Of a DNA stretch of 24,280 nt, positions 1 to 4,917 are shown in pieces. The first letter of the stretch is position 1, and every line of letters begins with the position of its first letter. The position numbers were made by a program, and so were the translations under genes. The notes below the pieces were generated by a model, which saw only the letters and a program-made list of their open reading frames with translations, searched no databases and was not told the DNA's origin. The DNA lies in IMG/VR virus record IMGVR_UViG_3300030117_001544, positions 1-24,280 of that record; one strand, written 5' to 3'. This stretch comes from a virus.

Positions 1-1131
1 TACAAAAGACCAGCCTTCAGGAGCTATGAAACAATTTCTAAAGCTGTTATCAGCAGGAATTTGTTGCATATTAGGATGACTAGAACTAACACGCCCTGTA
101 TCCAATATTTGATGAAAGTTAGTGTGAACCATGCCATCACCTTTTAAGTATTTAAAAAATGGTTTACCATACGATGTACAAAGCTTCATGTATTCTTTGT
201 ATCGTACATACTTGCTAACTAAGCCATAATTCCTATGTTTATATAATTCTTTACCATTTACGTTTTCAAGGTTTGGTATCAACTCTTTAAAAACTTCTAA
301 TACTTGTTTGGGTGAGTCCCAATTCACACCAACTTTTCTCAATTCTTTTTGATCTGTAAACAAGTCTCCTTGTATATATACAAGTACAAACCTCTGCAAT
401 CTAGGGTCTTGTATCACCGCATTATCTAGGTCATCAAAATACTCTTTTGCTTTATCAGCATTTCTTTTATCTAGATTTAACCATGCTTCTCTATCTATCT
501 CTAACCCATTGTATTCTATATCAGCAAACGCCAATACAGCCTTACACTCAAGATCTACAACTTGTTCTAATTTCTTTTCTGCTATTTGTGGTAACTGCAG
601 TTCTCTTAATTGTATAAGATATTCTACATCTTTAGCACCATACTGTATCTGTACATCTGTATACGGTGCACCTTGTAGATTAACAAACTTATTTCTTGGT
701 TCTTTATCTAATTCTTTTCCTAAATAATTTAGAACTAAGTCTTTAAGTCCATATTTAGGACCTCTTTTACCACAATGTAATATTCTTTCTACTAAAAATG
801 TATCATAAATACCAGCTAGCTCTATATTAGCCCATTTCTTGATAAATTTATAATCAAATTTAGCATTATGTAAAATTTTAATGATTTTTTTGCTTTCTAG
901 TATGCTTCGTAACGGTTCTATTGATTCTGATCTTGTATCAATAACATATTGATTTGTACCATCACCAATTTGAAACATTATCATTTTCTTACAAGTAAAG
1001 TCCATACCTTCTGTTTCTGTATCTACACTTAAGATAGTTTGCTCTTGTAAATATTTGATTGCTTCTTCTATGCTTGTATACTCAAAGCATTTACCGTTTA
1101 CAATTCTTTTATTTCCTATGTAATAAATCAT
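1..1131 (-). CDS. DNA polymerase I-like family A polymerase, C-terminal part cut by window edge
   Basis: The reading frame is open for 377 codons from the ATG at 1131 down to position 1 and continues outside the window. The N-terminal part is a DnaQ-like 3'-5' proofreading exonuclease with all three motifs: Exo I SVDTETEG (about residues 35-42), Exo II HNAKFDYKF (about 88-96) and Exo III YGAKDVEYL (about 165-173). The polymerase part is visible up to the motif LDTGRVSSSHPNMQQIP followed by an R and FIAPEG, the classic family A stretch just before motif A; the catalytic aspartates lie beyond the edge. No 5'-3' flap nuclease domain precedes it, as is usual for phage family A polymerases. It should replicate the phage genome. 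Its start overlaps the end of the upstream 72-residue ORF by 23 nt, so the two are probably translated from one mRNA. The family call is firm; its completeness cannot be judged. Confidence 0.95.
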   Translation of the reverse strand, partial: MIYYIGNKRIVNGKCFEYTSIEEAIKYLQEQTILSVDTETEGMDFTCKKMIMFQIGDGTNQYVIDTRSESIEPLRSILESKKIIKILHNAKFDYKFIKKWANIELAGIYDTFLVERILHCGKRGPKYGLKDLVLNYLGKELDKEPRNKFVNLQGAPYTDVQIQYGAKDVEYLIQLRELQLPQIAEKKLEQVVDLECKAVLAFADIEYNGLEIDREAWLNLDKRNADKAKEYFDDLDNAVIQDPRLQRFVLVYIQGDLFTDQKELRKVGVNWDSPKQVLEVFKELIPNLENVNGKELYKHRNYGLVSKYVRYKEYMKLCTSYGKPFFKYLKGDGMVHTNFHQILDTGRVSSSHPNMQQIPADNSFRNCFIAPEGWSFV

Positions 1132-1327
1132 GTGCTTTTATTTTTACAACGAAGTTAACTACAGCTCTGCCATAGTCTATCCCATATCTTTGTCCTGCAA
1201 ATTTAAATGTTCTTTCGTTATTATTAATTGCCTTTTGATAAGAAGGCATAAACTCAGAGTCAAATGATCCATCTCTGATCATCTGCTCAATAGATTTCAT
1301 ATGTCCCATTACACGCAGTTTAAACAT
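1109..1327 (-). CDS. Small hypothetical protein (72 aa) overlapping the DNA polymerase start
   Basis: I do not recognise a family. The protein is basic, with a helical-looking N-terminus (MFKLRVMGHMKSIEQMIRDG) and a C-terminus reading GRAVVNFVVKIKAHDLLHRK. No cysteine pairs, signal peptide or membrane segment is seen. Its stop lies inside the beginning of the polymerase gene (23-nt overlap), which suggests translational coupling and a role connected with replication, but that is inference from position only. It is the first gene after the hairpin/terminator and promoter at 1331-1468, so its expression and that of the polymerase may depend on read-through of that terminator. Confidence 0.7.
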   Translation of the reverse strand: MFKLRVMGHMKSIEQMIRDGSFDSEFMPSYQKAINNNERTFKFAGQRYGIDYGRAVVNFVVKIKAHDLLHRK

Positions 1328-1330
1328 TAT

Positions 1331-1363
1331 TAGAAAAAATAAGGGGAAACTTTTGGTTCCCCC
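1331..1363 (-). terminator. Intrinsic terminator (minus strand)
   Basis: Read on the minus strand, GGGGAA and C pair with G and TTCCCC around a small loop (arms 1343-1350 and 1355-1362 on the plus strand), followed at once by TTATTTTTT (1332-1341). This is a normal rho-independent layout. It lies downstream of the 207-residue gene ending at 1487, but also downstream of a promoter at 1438-1468, so it may act both as operon terminator and as attenuator before the polymerase genes. Confidence 0.8.
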
Positions 1364-1432
1364 TTACTTACACACATTTTGCTTGGTTTTTAATTAGATT
1401 GTATTAACAAGATTTCTCTTATCTAATATCAC
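1332..1432 (-). ncRNA. Candidate short RNA or attenuator leader upstream of the polymerase genes
   Basis: Transcription from the promoter at 1438-1468 would begin near 1432 and run about 100 nt into the intrinsic terminator at 1331-1363. On the minus strand the transcript starts with ATTAGAT, a small AAGA-gaaa-TCTT hairpin, then ATCTAAT, so 7 bp close around a GAAA-capped hairpin; then comes a single-stranded stretch and the terminator hairpin. No ORF is present. It could be a separate small RNA or a leader whose terminator controls the two genes downstream. The boundaries are inferred from the promoter and terminator only. Confidence 0.4.
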
Positions 1433-1437
1433 ACAAG

Positions 1438-1468
1438 CAAATATAAACATTTTATTTATAATACACAA
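1438..1468 (-). promoter_or_regulatory. Bacteroidota-type promoter (minus strand)
   Basis: On the minus strand the -7 box TATATTTG (plus-strand 1438-1445) matches the Bacteroidota consensus TAnnTTTG exactly. A TTG (plus-strand 1466-1468) lies 20 nt upstream, in the place of the -33 element. It would drive the leader and terminator at 1331-1432 and, by read-through, the polymerase genes. Confidence 0.55.
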
Positions 1469-1486
1469 GCATTATAAAGAATTTAT

Positions 1487-2110
1487 TTATACAATGAATT
1501 CCTCTTCAGTCTTTACAACTTCTTCAGCTGTAACTCCCTGATTCACAGGCGTTTGTGTTGCTTGTGTATCAGACTCTAGTAATGTGTGCTCCACTTTTTG
1601 ATCAGGTTTTGTAAGAACCATTTCTGTTCTTGAGAAGATGTAATCACCATTATGTGTGATATAATCACCATCTTTACCTGCTCTTTTAGCAGCTCTTTCT
1701 ACATTATCAAGCTCCCACTCGTTAGCTTCTTTAGAAGTAACTTCTACAATTCTTAGCTTAAATCTGTATGACTGTCCATTTAACTCGACAGCTGGATTTA
1801 GTATATTAAGATCCATTTGCATACCTCTTTCACTATCATACCACTTGTCATTTGACTCACTAAAGTCTACTCCAAATGTCTTTGATGCGTCAGCTGGCTC
1901 TGCAGTTGTCCATGATCTTCTAGCGCCACTACTAAATCTTGAGTCGCTAGCATTTAATAATGACAACGCACTAACAGGTCTATCACTTGCAGATACTTTT
2001 TCTGCAAATTCTAGTTGAATTTTACCATTAGATACTTGTCTTGCGCCAACTAATAATGTTTGGCCTGGCTGTAGGGATTCTATTGATCCACTATTAAGAT
2101 TATTTTCCAT
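1487..2110 (-). CDS. Hypothetical protein (207 aa), candidate ssDNA-binding protein with acidic tail
   Basis: No clear sequence family is recognised. The first half is beta-rich and could fit an OB-like fold (GQTLLVGARQVSNGKIQLEFAEKV near the N-terminus; SYRFKLRIVEVTS near residue 117). The last 45 residues look disordered, are rich in Q, T and E, and end in EEVVKTEEEFIV, an acidic stretch with hydrophobic residues at the very end. That arrangement is known in single-stranded DNA-binding proteins of phages and bacteria (acidic protein-docking tail). The location beside a DNA polymerase fits. Against the call, I see no aromatic pattern that proves an OB fold. A general virion or DNA-metabolism role is the alternative. 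Confidence 0.45.
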   Translation of the reverse strand: MENNLNSGSIESLQPGQTLLVGARQVSNGKIQLEFAEKVSASDRPVSALSLLNASDSRFSSGARRSWTTAEPADASKTFGVDFSESNDKWYDSERGMQMDLNILNPAVELNGQSYRFKLRIVEVTSKEANEWELDNVERAAKRAGKDGDYITHNGDYIFSRTEMVLTKPDQKVEHTLLESDTQATQTPVNQGVTAEEVVKTEEEFIV

Positions 2111-2123
2111 AATATTCTTATTT

Positions 2124-2420
2124 TTAATGATTAATTAATGTTTTGAAATCAGTTTCGTTTTTTACTAAATACACATTAGCTATCTCATCACTAACACTAC
2201 TGAAAGGCTTTGCTTTTTGCTCTATTTCAGTAAAATATTGTTGATTATTAGCCAACCAAGGTATGATTTCTTCGACCTTGGTTAAAGGACTTGTGCAGTC
2301 CTCTATAAATAAAATTGCATCAAACGCATTCAAAAAGTTGATTGTGTCTATTTCGCATAACTCTGGGATGGAAGCTGTGTGATCTCCCAGTAAATCACAT
2401 TCAAATTTTACTTTGTACAT
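2124..2420 (-). CDS. Hypothetical protein (98 aa), acidic
   Basis: I do not recognise a family. It is a small acidic protein (MYKVKFECDLLGDH start, INFLNAFDAILFIEDCTS in the middle, VYLVKNETDFKTLINH end) with an alternating beta/alpha look and no membrane segment. It ends 13 nt before the start of the 207-residue candidate ssDNA-binding gene, so both are probably on one mRNA. The start codon at 2420 is preceded by the A/T-rich sequence usual here. The function is unknown. Confidence 0.7.
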   Translation of the reverse strand: MYKVKFECDLLGDHTASIPELCEIDTINFLNAFDAILFIEDCTSPLTKVEEIIPWLANNQQYFTEIEQKAKPFSSVSDEIANVYLVKNETDFKTLINH

Positions 2421-2442
2421 GTTGTTAAGGTTTTAGTTGTTT

Positions 2443-2568
2443 TTATTCTATTTCATTTTCATAATATACATCACAATGTTCGTGACACTGTGAGCATATC
2501 ATTTGATCTGAGTTAGCAGGTGCTCCACAACACTCACTAACACAGTCTAATAATAAATATTCATCCAT
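2443..2568 (-). CDS. Very small zinc-finger-like protein (41 aa)
   Basis: A short frame of 41 codons starting with ATG at 2568. It carries a compact metal-binding pattern: C9, C13 and C14 (VSECCGAP), then C25, C28, H29, H31 and C32 (CSQCHEHC), followed by an acidic end. The spacing CxxxCCGAP...CxxCxxHC is a treble-clef or zinc-ribbon-like arrangement often seen in tiny phage proteins. It fits neatly between its neighbours (11 nt after the stop of the 55-residue gene, 22 nt before the start of the 98-residue gene). Such proteins can bind nucleic acid or proteins; nothing here says which. Confidence 0.7.
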   Translation of the reverse strand: MDEYLLLDCVSECCGAPANSDQMICSQCHEHCDVYYENEIE

Positions 2569-2579
2569 AATTATAAATT

Positions 2580-2747
2580 TTACCACGGTTTCATGCATCT
2601 ATCATTCCAATACTGCCAAGATTTAGTTTTCTTGCGCTCATATTTTTTAAGATATTCAAGTTGCATTTCTATTGCATACGATGTGGCTTTCTTTTTACCC
2701 AACATTTTGAGTACAAACCACCATTTTATTCTACTTAGTATTTCCAT
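2580..2747 (-). CDS. Small basic hypothetical protein (55 aa)
   Basis: Runs from the ATG at 2747 to the TAA at 2580. The protein is very basic and rich in tryptophan and lysine (RIKWWFVLKMLGKKK near the start, YLKKYERKK in the middle, SWQYWNDRCMKPW at the end). It has no full membrane segment; the first 20 residues could form an amphipathic helix. Its start lies inside the end of the preceding 32-residue membrane peptide gene (17-nt overlap) and it is followed closely by the zinc-finger gene, so it belongs to a chain of overlapping small genes. I do not recognise a family. Confidence 0.6.
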   Translation of the reverse strand: MEILSRIKWWFVLKMLGKKKATSYAIEMQLEYLKKYERKKTKSWQYWNDRCMKPW

Positions 2748-2829
2748 CTATCCAATTTTTAACGATTATACATAAATAAAAGCCTACTGCTATCCCTGCA
2801 AGTAGACTTACGACTGCTGTTTCTATCAT
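2731..2829 (-). CDS. Small single-pass membrane protein (32 aa)
   Basis: The ATG at 2829 overlaps the TGA stop of the preceding gene as ATGA, a typical translational coupling junction. The 32-residue product has one hydrophobic segment (AVVSLLAGIAVGFYLCIIV, residues 5-23) followed by a polar, positively charged end (KNWIDGNTK). It would sit in the host inner membrane. Phage membrane peptides of this size can act in lysis, superinfection exclusion or host takeover; no motif decides between them. The tight overlaps on both sides argue that it is a real gene. Confidence 0.6.
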   Translation of the reverse strand: MIETAVVSLLAGIAVGFYLCIIVKNWIDGNTK

Positions 2830-3416
2830 ATTATTTTAAATCCGTTACAATGTCTTAAGAAATTACTAAACTCTTCTAAATGAGATCTATCTGTATGATG
2901 ACTAGGATAAACTTCTATCTTTTCACCATCTCTAGTATTATATTTAATAGGTAATCTATCTATAACACCAGGATATAATAGATCTAATACATTGACATCA
3001 TCTGCATGCAATTCTTTCATAGTATATCCATTGGTTCCTCTAACAGTCCACATACCCATATTAATACCAATCTTATCTACATCATTATTATGCATACTTT
3101 CTATAAAAATATCAAGAGCATCTGCAAGTGCATAACACTCATCATCAGACTTAAGACCATGACCAGAGTTATACTCCCAACCATCTAGATCTAGTTTAAG
3201 ATTATATTTCTCATTAGCAGCATGACATATTGCATTTATTACACGCCATGACCATATATTAGCTCTAAAATAATAACCAGGATTATTGTCATCCCATTCT
3301 TTATCTAACTCCCAATAATAATCTTGTGCTTTTTGCGATAAATCTCTAAAGTTATCAGGAAACTCTGGTTTGTCTCCTACTATTGTTGGGTTTAACCCAT
3401 ATATATCCATTCCCAT
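2826..3416 (-). CDS. Conserved phage hypothetical protein starting MGMDIYG (196 aa)
   Basis: The opening MGMDIYGLNP, then GYYFRANIWSWR around residues 47-58 and an LDLDGWEYNSG segment near residues 74-84, match a family often seen in phage genomes (proteins beginning MGMDVYG and carrying 'YFR...W.WR'). I recall no established function. The protein is soluble and rich in aromatic residues and aspartate. It ends with ATGA, shared with the start of the 32-residue membrane peptide. The gene upstream (89 aa zinc ribbon) ends only two nt before this start, so they are co-transcribed. Confidence 0.75.
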   Translation of the reverse strand: MGMDIYGLNPTIVGDKPEFPDNFRDLSQKAQDYYWELDKEWDDNNPGYYFRANIWSWRVINAICHAANEKYNLKLDLDGWEYNSGHGLKSDDECYALADALDIFIESMHNNDVDKIGINMGMWTVRGTNGYTMKELHADDVNVLDLLYPGVIDRLPIKYNTRDGEKIEVYPSHHTDRSHLEEFSNFLRHCNGFKII

Positions 3417-3418
3417 AA

Positions 3419-3688
3419 TTATGATGTTTTAAATTTTATATATCCGTAATCAAATAATTGCTGTTGTTCCCACTCTGACAGTTCTTTCTGTTCTTGTTTG
3501 TGTACAACTTGACATTCTATAATGTCATTAACTGCTTCATCAAACTCTGACACAACAGTATCTACATCACATAGATGACCACAATTAAGACAGTCAGCTA
3601 CTGTATTCTTTTGTTCTATTAATTGGCCACGATTTGAGCCACATTCTTTACACGGTTCTATTTTTACAATGTTATAATAAATTTTCAT
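3419..3688 (-). CDS. Zinc-ribbon protein (89 aa)
   Basis: Two CxxC pairs are present: C13/C16 (PCKECGSNRGQL) and C33/C36 (ADCLNCGHLC), with a further C40. This is a standard zinc ribbon. The C-terminal half is acidic and helical (SEFDEAVNDIIECQ, then a KQEQKELSEWEQQQL stretch). Zinc ribbons of this kind bind nucleic acids or mediate protein contacts; a transcription-related role is possible but unproven. The gene is immediately upstream of the MGMDIYG gene. A perfect 11-bp inverted repeat (3713-3740) lies 25-52 nt upstream of its ATG and could be an operator. Confidence 0.7.
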   Translation of the reverse strand: MKIYYNIVKIEPCKECGSNRGQLIEQKNTVADCLNCGHLCDVDTVVSEFDEAVNDIIECQVVHKQEQKELSEWEQQQLFDYGYIKFKTS

Positions 3689-3712
3689 AAGTTCTAGGTT
3701 TAAGTGATAGCC

Positions 3713-3740
3713 ATCATAACGTGAATTAACACGTTATGAT
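3713..3740. repeat. Perfect 11-bp inverted repeat (hairpin or operator)
   Basis: Arms 3713-3723 (ATCATAACGTG) and 3730-3740 (CACGTTATGAT) are exact reverse complements with a 6-nt AATTAA spacer. No T-run follows on either strand, so it is not an obvious terminator. It is 25 nt upstream of the start of the zinc-ribbon gene. Its symmetry fits a dimeric repressor operator or an RNA hairpin in the 5' leader. Confidence 0.7.
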
Positions 3741-3789
3741 AACTATATTATTAATCAATGATTTGTACAGTTTACTCTGTTAGATTACA

Positions 3790-3930
3790 CCAACTAACTC
3801 CACACTCCTGCTATACAGTATATGAGCTACTATGGCTCTACTGTAGACTTACTGGCATATTATAGTTGTAACTAATTTTACAGGTATAATCAATACAGAC
3901 ATTTGCTATCCTGTATCAATAGTTAGTTGG
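3790..3930. ncRNA. Candidate structured RNA element: three hairpins closed by a 10-bp helix
   Basis: This gene-free stretch folds on paper into a multibranch structure with perfect helices. The closing helix pairs CCAACTAACT (3790-3799) with AGTTAGTTGG (3921-3930). Inside are three hairpins. Hairpin 1 is TACAGTA (3814-3820), a 3-nt bulge and GAGC (3824-3827), pairing with GCTC (3835-3838) and TACTGTA (3839-3845). Hairpin 2 is ATTATA (3859-3864) and TGTAA (3867-3871), pairing with TTACA (3878-3882) and TATAAT (3885-3890). Hairpin 3 is ATACAG (3893-3898) with CTGTAT (3911-3916). No ORF crosses it. The neighbouring genes are minus-strand, so a minus transcript is likelier, but perfect pairing does not tell strand. 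An origin of replication is the alternative. Confidence 0.55.
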
Positions 3931-3942
3931 TTTAAATTAAAT

Positions 3943-3984
3943 ATAAGGGTAGACCACCTTAACAACAACAAGATCTACCCTTAT
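3943..3984. repeat. Perfect 11-bp inverted repeat flanking the structured element
   Basis: ATAAGGGTAGA (3943-3953) and TCTACCCTTAT (3974-3984) are exact reverse complements around a 20-nt loop rich in AAC repeats. On the minus strand the stem is followed by ATTTAATTTAAA, which could make it a weak terminator for the membrane-protein gene ending at 4040. Otherwise it is another helix of the structured region. Confidence 0.65.
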
Positions 3985-4000
3985 AGTTATGCTTCGTATA

Positions 4001-4028
4001 GTAATACATAAGTAGCTAATAGTATTAC
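4001..4028. repeat. 7-bp inverted repeat near the stop of the membrane-protein gene
   Basis: GTAATAC (4001-4007) and GTATTAC (4022-4028) are exact reverse complements with a 14-nt loop. It is the last helix of the 3713-4028 region, which holds nothing that codes for protein. Confidence 0.5.
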
Positions 4029-4039
4029 AATGTAGATAA

Positions 4040-4249
4040 TCATTTCTTTAGATTGTCTACAATTGTACTAAGCATAAATGCACCCGCTGCAAAGGTACAC
4101 GATGCAGCAAGGAATAACATAATATATTTGAATGACATGATTAATGACAGGATAAAGTAATAAGTACCTGCTAATATCATAGCAATCATTACTACAAACA
4201 TTGTGAAGTGTTTGAATAGTTTAGCAATAGTATAAAGTATATTTTTCAT
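4040..4249 (-). CDS. Two-helix membrane protein (69 aa)
   Basis: The frame extends further upstream, but the extra 36 codons run through a hairpin and repeat-rich leader and read as low-complexity sequence, so the ATG at 4249 (MKNILYTIAKLFKHF) is the better start. The 69-residue protein has two hydrophobic segments (about residues 15-37 and 42-63) with a short polar turn (SFKY) between them, a basic N-terminus and a DNLKK end. It would be an inner-membrane hairpin protein. Size and topology are compatible with a holin or an exclusion protein, but no lysin neighbour is visible, so no function is assigned. The structured region follows its stop. Confidence 0.65.
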   Translation of the reverse strand: MKNILYTIAKLFKHFTMFVVMIAMILAGTYYFILSLIMSFKYIMLFLAASCTFAAGAFMLSTIVDNLKK

Positions 4250-4266
4250 AATAAATAATTTAGTTA

Positions 4267-4278
4267 GTGTTATATTAT
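4267..4278 (-). repeat. Copy 1 of a recurring intergenic motif ATAATATAACAC
   Basis: The minus strand reads ATAATATAACAC here, in the leader of the 69-residue membrane-protein gene. The surrounding 16 nt (4264-4279) are identical to those at 10243-10258. The function is unknown; other copies are at 10246-10257 and 15850-15861. Confidence 0.5.
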
Positions 4279-4322
4279 ATGATAAAGGAAATGTATGCAC
4301 GATGCAATACACGGTAAAATAG

Positions 4323-4358
4323 CGTGTGTGATGCGTAGTAAGCACACATACACACACG
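4323..4358. repeat. 8-bp inverted repeat, GT/CA-rich hairpin
   Basis: CGTGTGTG (4323-4330) and CACACACG (4351-4358) are exact reverse complements. It lies just past the terminator of the 91-residue gene and in the 5' leader of the membrane-protein gene, so it could protect the processed 5' end or regulate that gene. Confidence 0.5.
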
Positions 4359-4360
4359 AT

Positions 4361-4389
4361 AAAAGAAAAAAGGGGACGTTAGTCCCCTT
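4361..4389 (-). terminator. Intrinsic terminator of the 91-residue gene (minus strand)
   Basis: On the minus strand AAGGGGAC pairs with GTCCCCTT (plus-strand arms 4370-4377 and 4382-4389) around a 4-nt loop, followed by a run of T (plus-strand A-rich 4361-4371). This is a textbook rho-independent terminator four nt after the stop of the gene at 4394-4669. That gene is therefore transcribed as its own unit or only partly read through. Confidence 0.85.
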
Positions 4390-4393
4390 AAGA

Positions 4394-4669
4394 TTAGGCT
4401 TTCTCTACTTTGTATAGAACGCCGTCAATCTGTTTACCCCATTTTAACTCTTTAACCTCTATAGGTTTGCTGTACTTTTCTTTAAGTTCAGCAGTAGATA
4501 GTTTAGTATCTACTATCTTATAAGAAGCAAACTTGTTTGGTTTAAGATCTTGGTCGAACAGTTTTACTGTATCACCTAAGATCTCTAATTGCGTACCACC
4601 GCCTAGTGGTTGGTCGCATAATGTTACTACATTGTTTTTCTCGTTAAATTTTATTGCATAAAGTTTCAT
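4394..4669 (-). CDS. Hypothetical protein (91 aa), first gene of the minus-strand block
   Basis: I do not recognise a family. It is a small beta-rich soluble protein with lysine-rich C-terminal half (MKLYAIKFNEKNNVVTLCDQ start; ELKWGKQIDGVLYKVEKA end). A possible promoter lies on its own side of the divergent region and a strong terminator sits right after its stop. It therefore looks like a separately controlled, perhaps abundantly expressed early gene. The leader between promoter and ATG contains two small GC-rich hairpins (ACCC-gcta-GGGT near 4686-4698 and GGGGT/ACCCC near 4723-4745). Confidence 0.7.
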   Translation of the reverse strand: MKLYAIKFNEKNNVVTLCDQPLGGGTQLEILGDTVKLFDQDLKPNKFASYKIVDTKLSTAELKEKYSKPIEVKELKWGKQIDGVLYKVEKA

Positions 4670-4753
4670 GATATAAATAATTTTAGACCCGCTAGGGTAC
4701 TTGTTAATACAACAATTAGATGGGGTGCGGCTTTGAATACCCCCACGCTCTCA

Positions 4754-4788
4754 CAAATTAAGGTCACTAAAAAATTTTTTAACCAAAA
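4754..4788 (-). promoter_or_regulatory. Possible minus-strand promoter of the early block
   Basis: On the minus strand TTAATTTG (plus-strand 4754-4761) differs in one position from the Bacteroidota -7 consensus TAnnTTTG, and TTTTGG (plus-strand 4783-4788) lies about 21 nt upstream in the place of the -33 element. It would start transcription about 80 nt before the ATG at 4669, giving a leader with two GC-rich hairpins. The match is imperfect. Confidence 0.35.
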
Positions 4789-4818
4789 TTTAATTTTTAC
4801 TTAACATTTATTTAACCT

Positions 4819-4826
4819 TAGATTTG
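4819..4826 (+). promoter_or_regulatory. Possible plus-strand promoter box TAGATTTG
   Basis: TAGATTTG matches TAnnTTTG exactly and lies 14 nt before the ATG of the 24-residue peptide gene. The -33 element is weak (TTTTTAC near 4794-4800). Transcription would begin near 4832 and run through the peptide and the structured stretch to the terminator at 5154-5186. Confidence 0.5.
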
Positions 4827-4840
4827 TATATTGCAGGATC

Positions 4841-4915
4841 ATGAAAAGAGTAGATATTTCAAATTTCTTATATATTTCTATTATAATACTTGCATTTATT
4901 ATAGGAATATTGTAA
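4841..4915 (+). CDS. Candidate 24-residue membrane peptide
   Basis: ATG at 4841 opens a 24-codon frame: MKRVDISNF followed by a hydrophobic stretch LYISIIILAFIIGIL to the stop. A charged start followed by a single hydrophobic helix resembles short membrane peptides such as toxic peptides or regulators. It comes just after a TAGATTTG promoter box and just before a structured stretch. It is too short for codon statistics to confirm, so it may instead be a chance frame in the 5' part of an RNA. Confidence 0.4.
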   Translation: MKRVDISNFLYISIIILAFIIGIL

Positions 4916-4917
4916 TA

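Noticed and set aside
509-727. Forward frame of 72 codons rich in Ser and Cys
   Set aside because: It lies opposite the DNA polymerase exonuclease domain, where the minus-strand motifs are unmistakable.
3743-3780. Possible plus-strand promoter around TGATTTGTAC
   Set aside because: The sequence before TTTG is ATGA, which does not fit TAnnTTTG, and no -33 element is present.
4250-4357. N-terminal extension of the membrane-protein gene
   Set aside because: The extra codons cover an inverted repeat and the repeated 12-mer and encode unlikely sequence (MCVCVLTTHH...); the internal ATG at 4249 gives a clean membrane protein.
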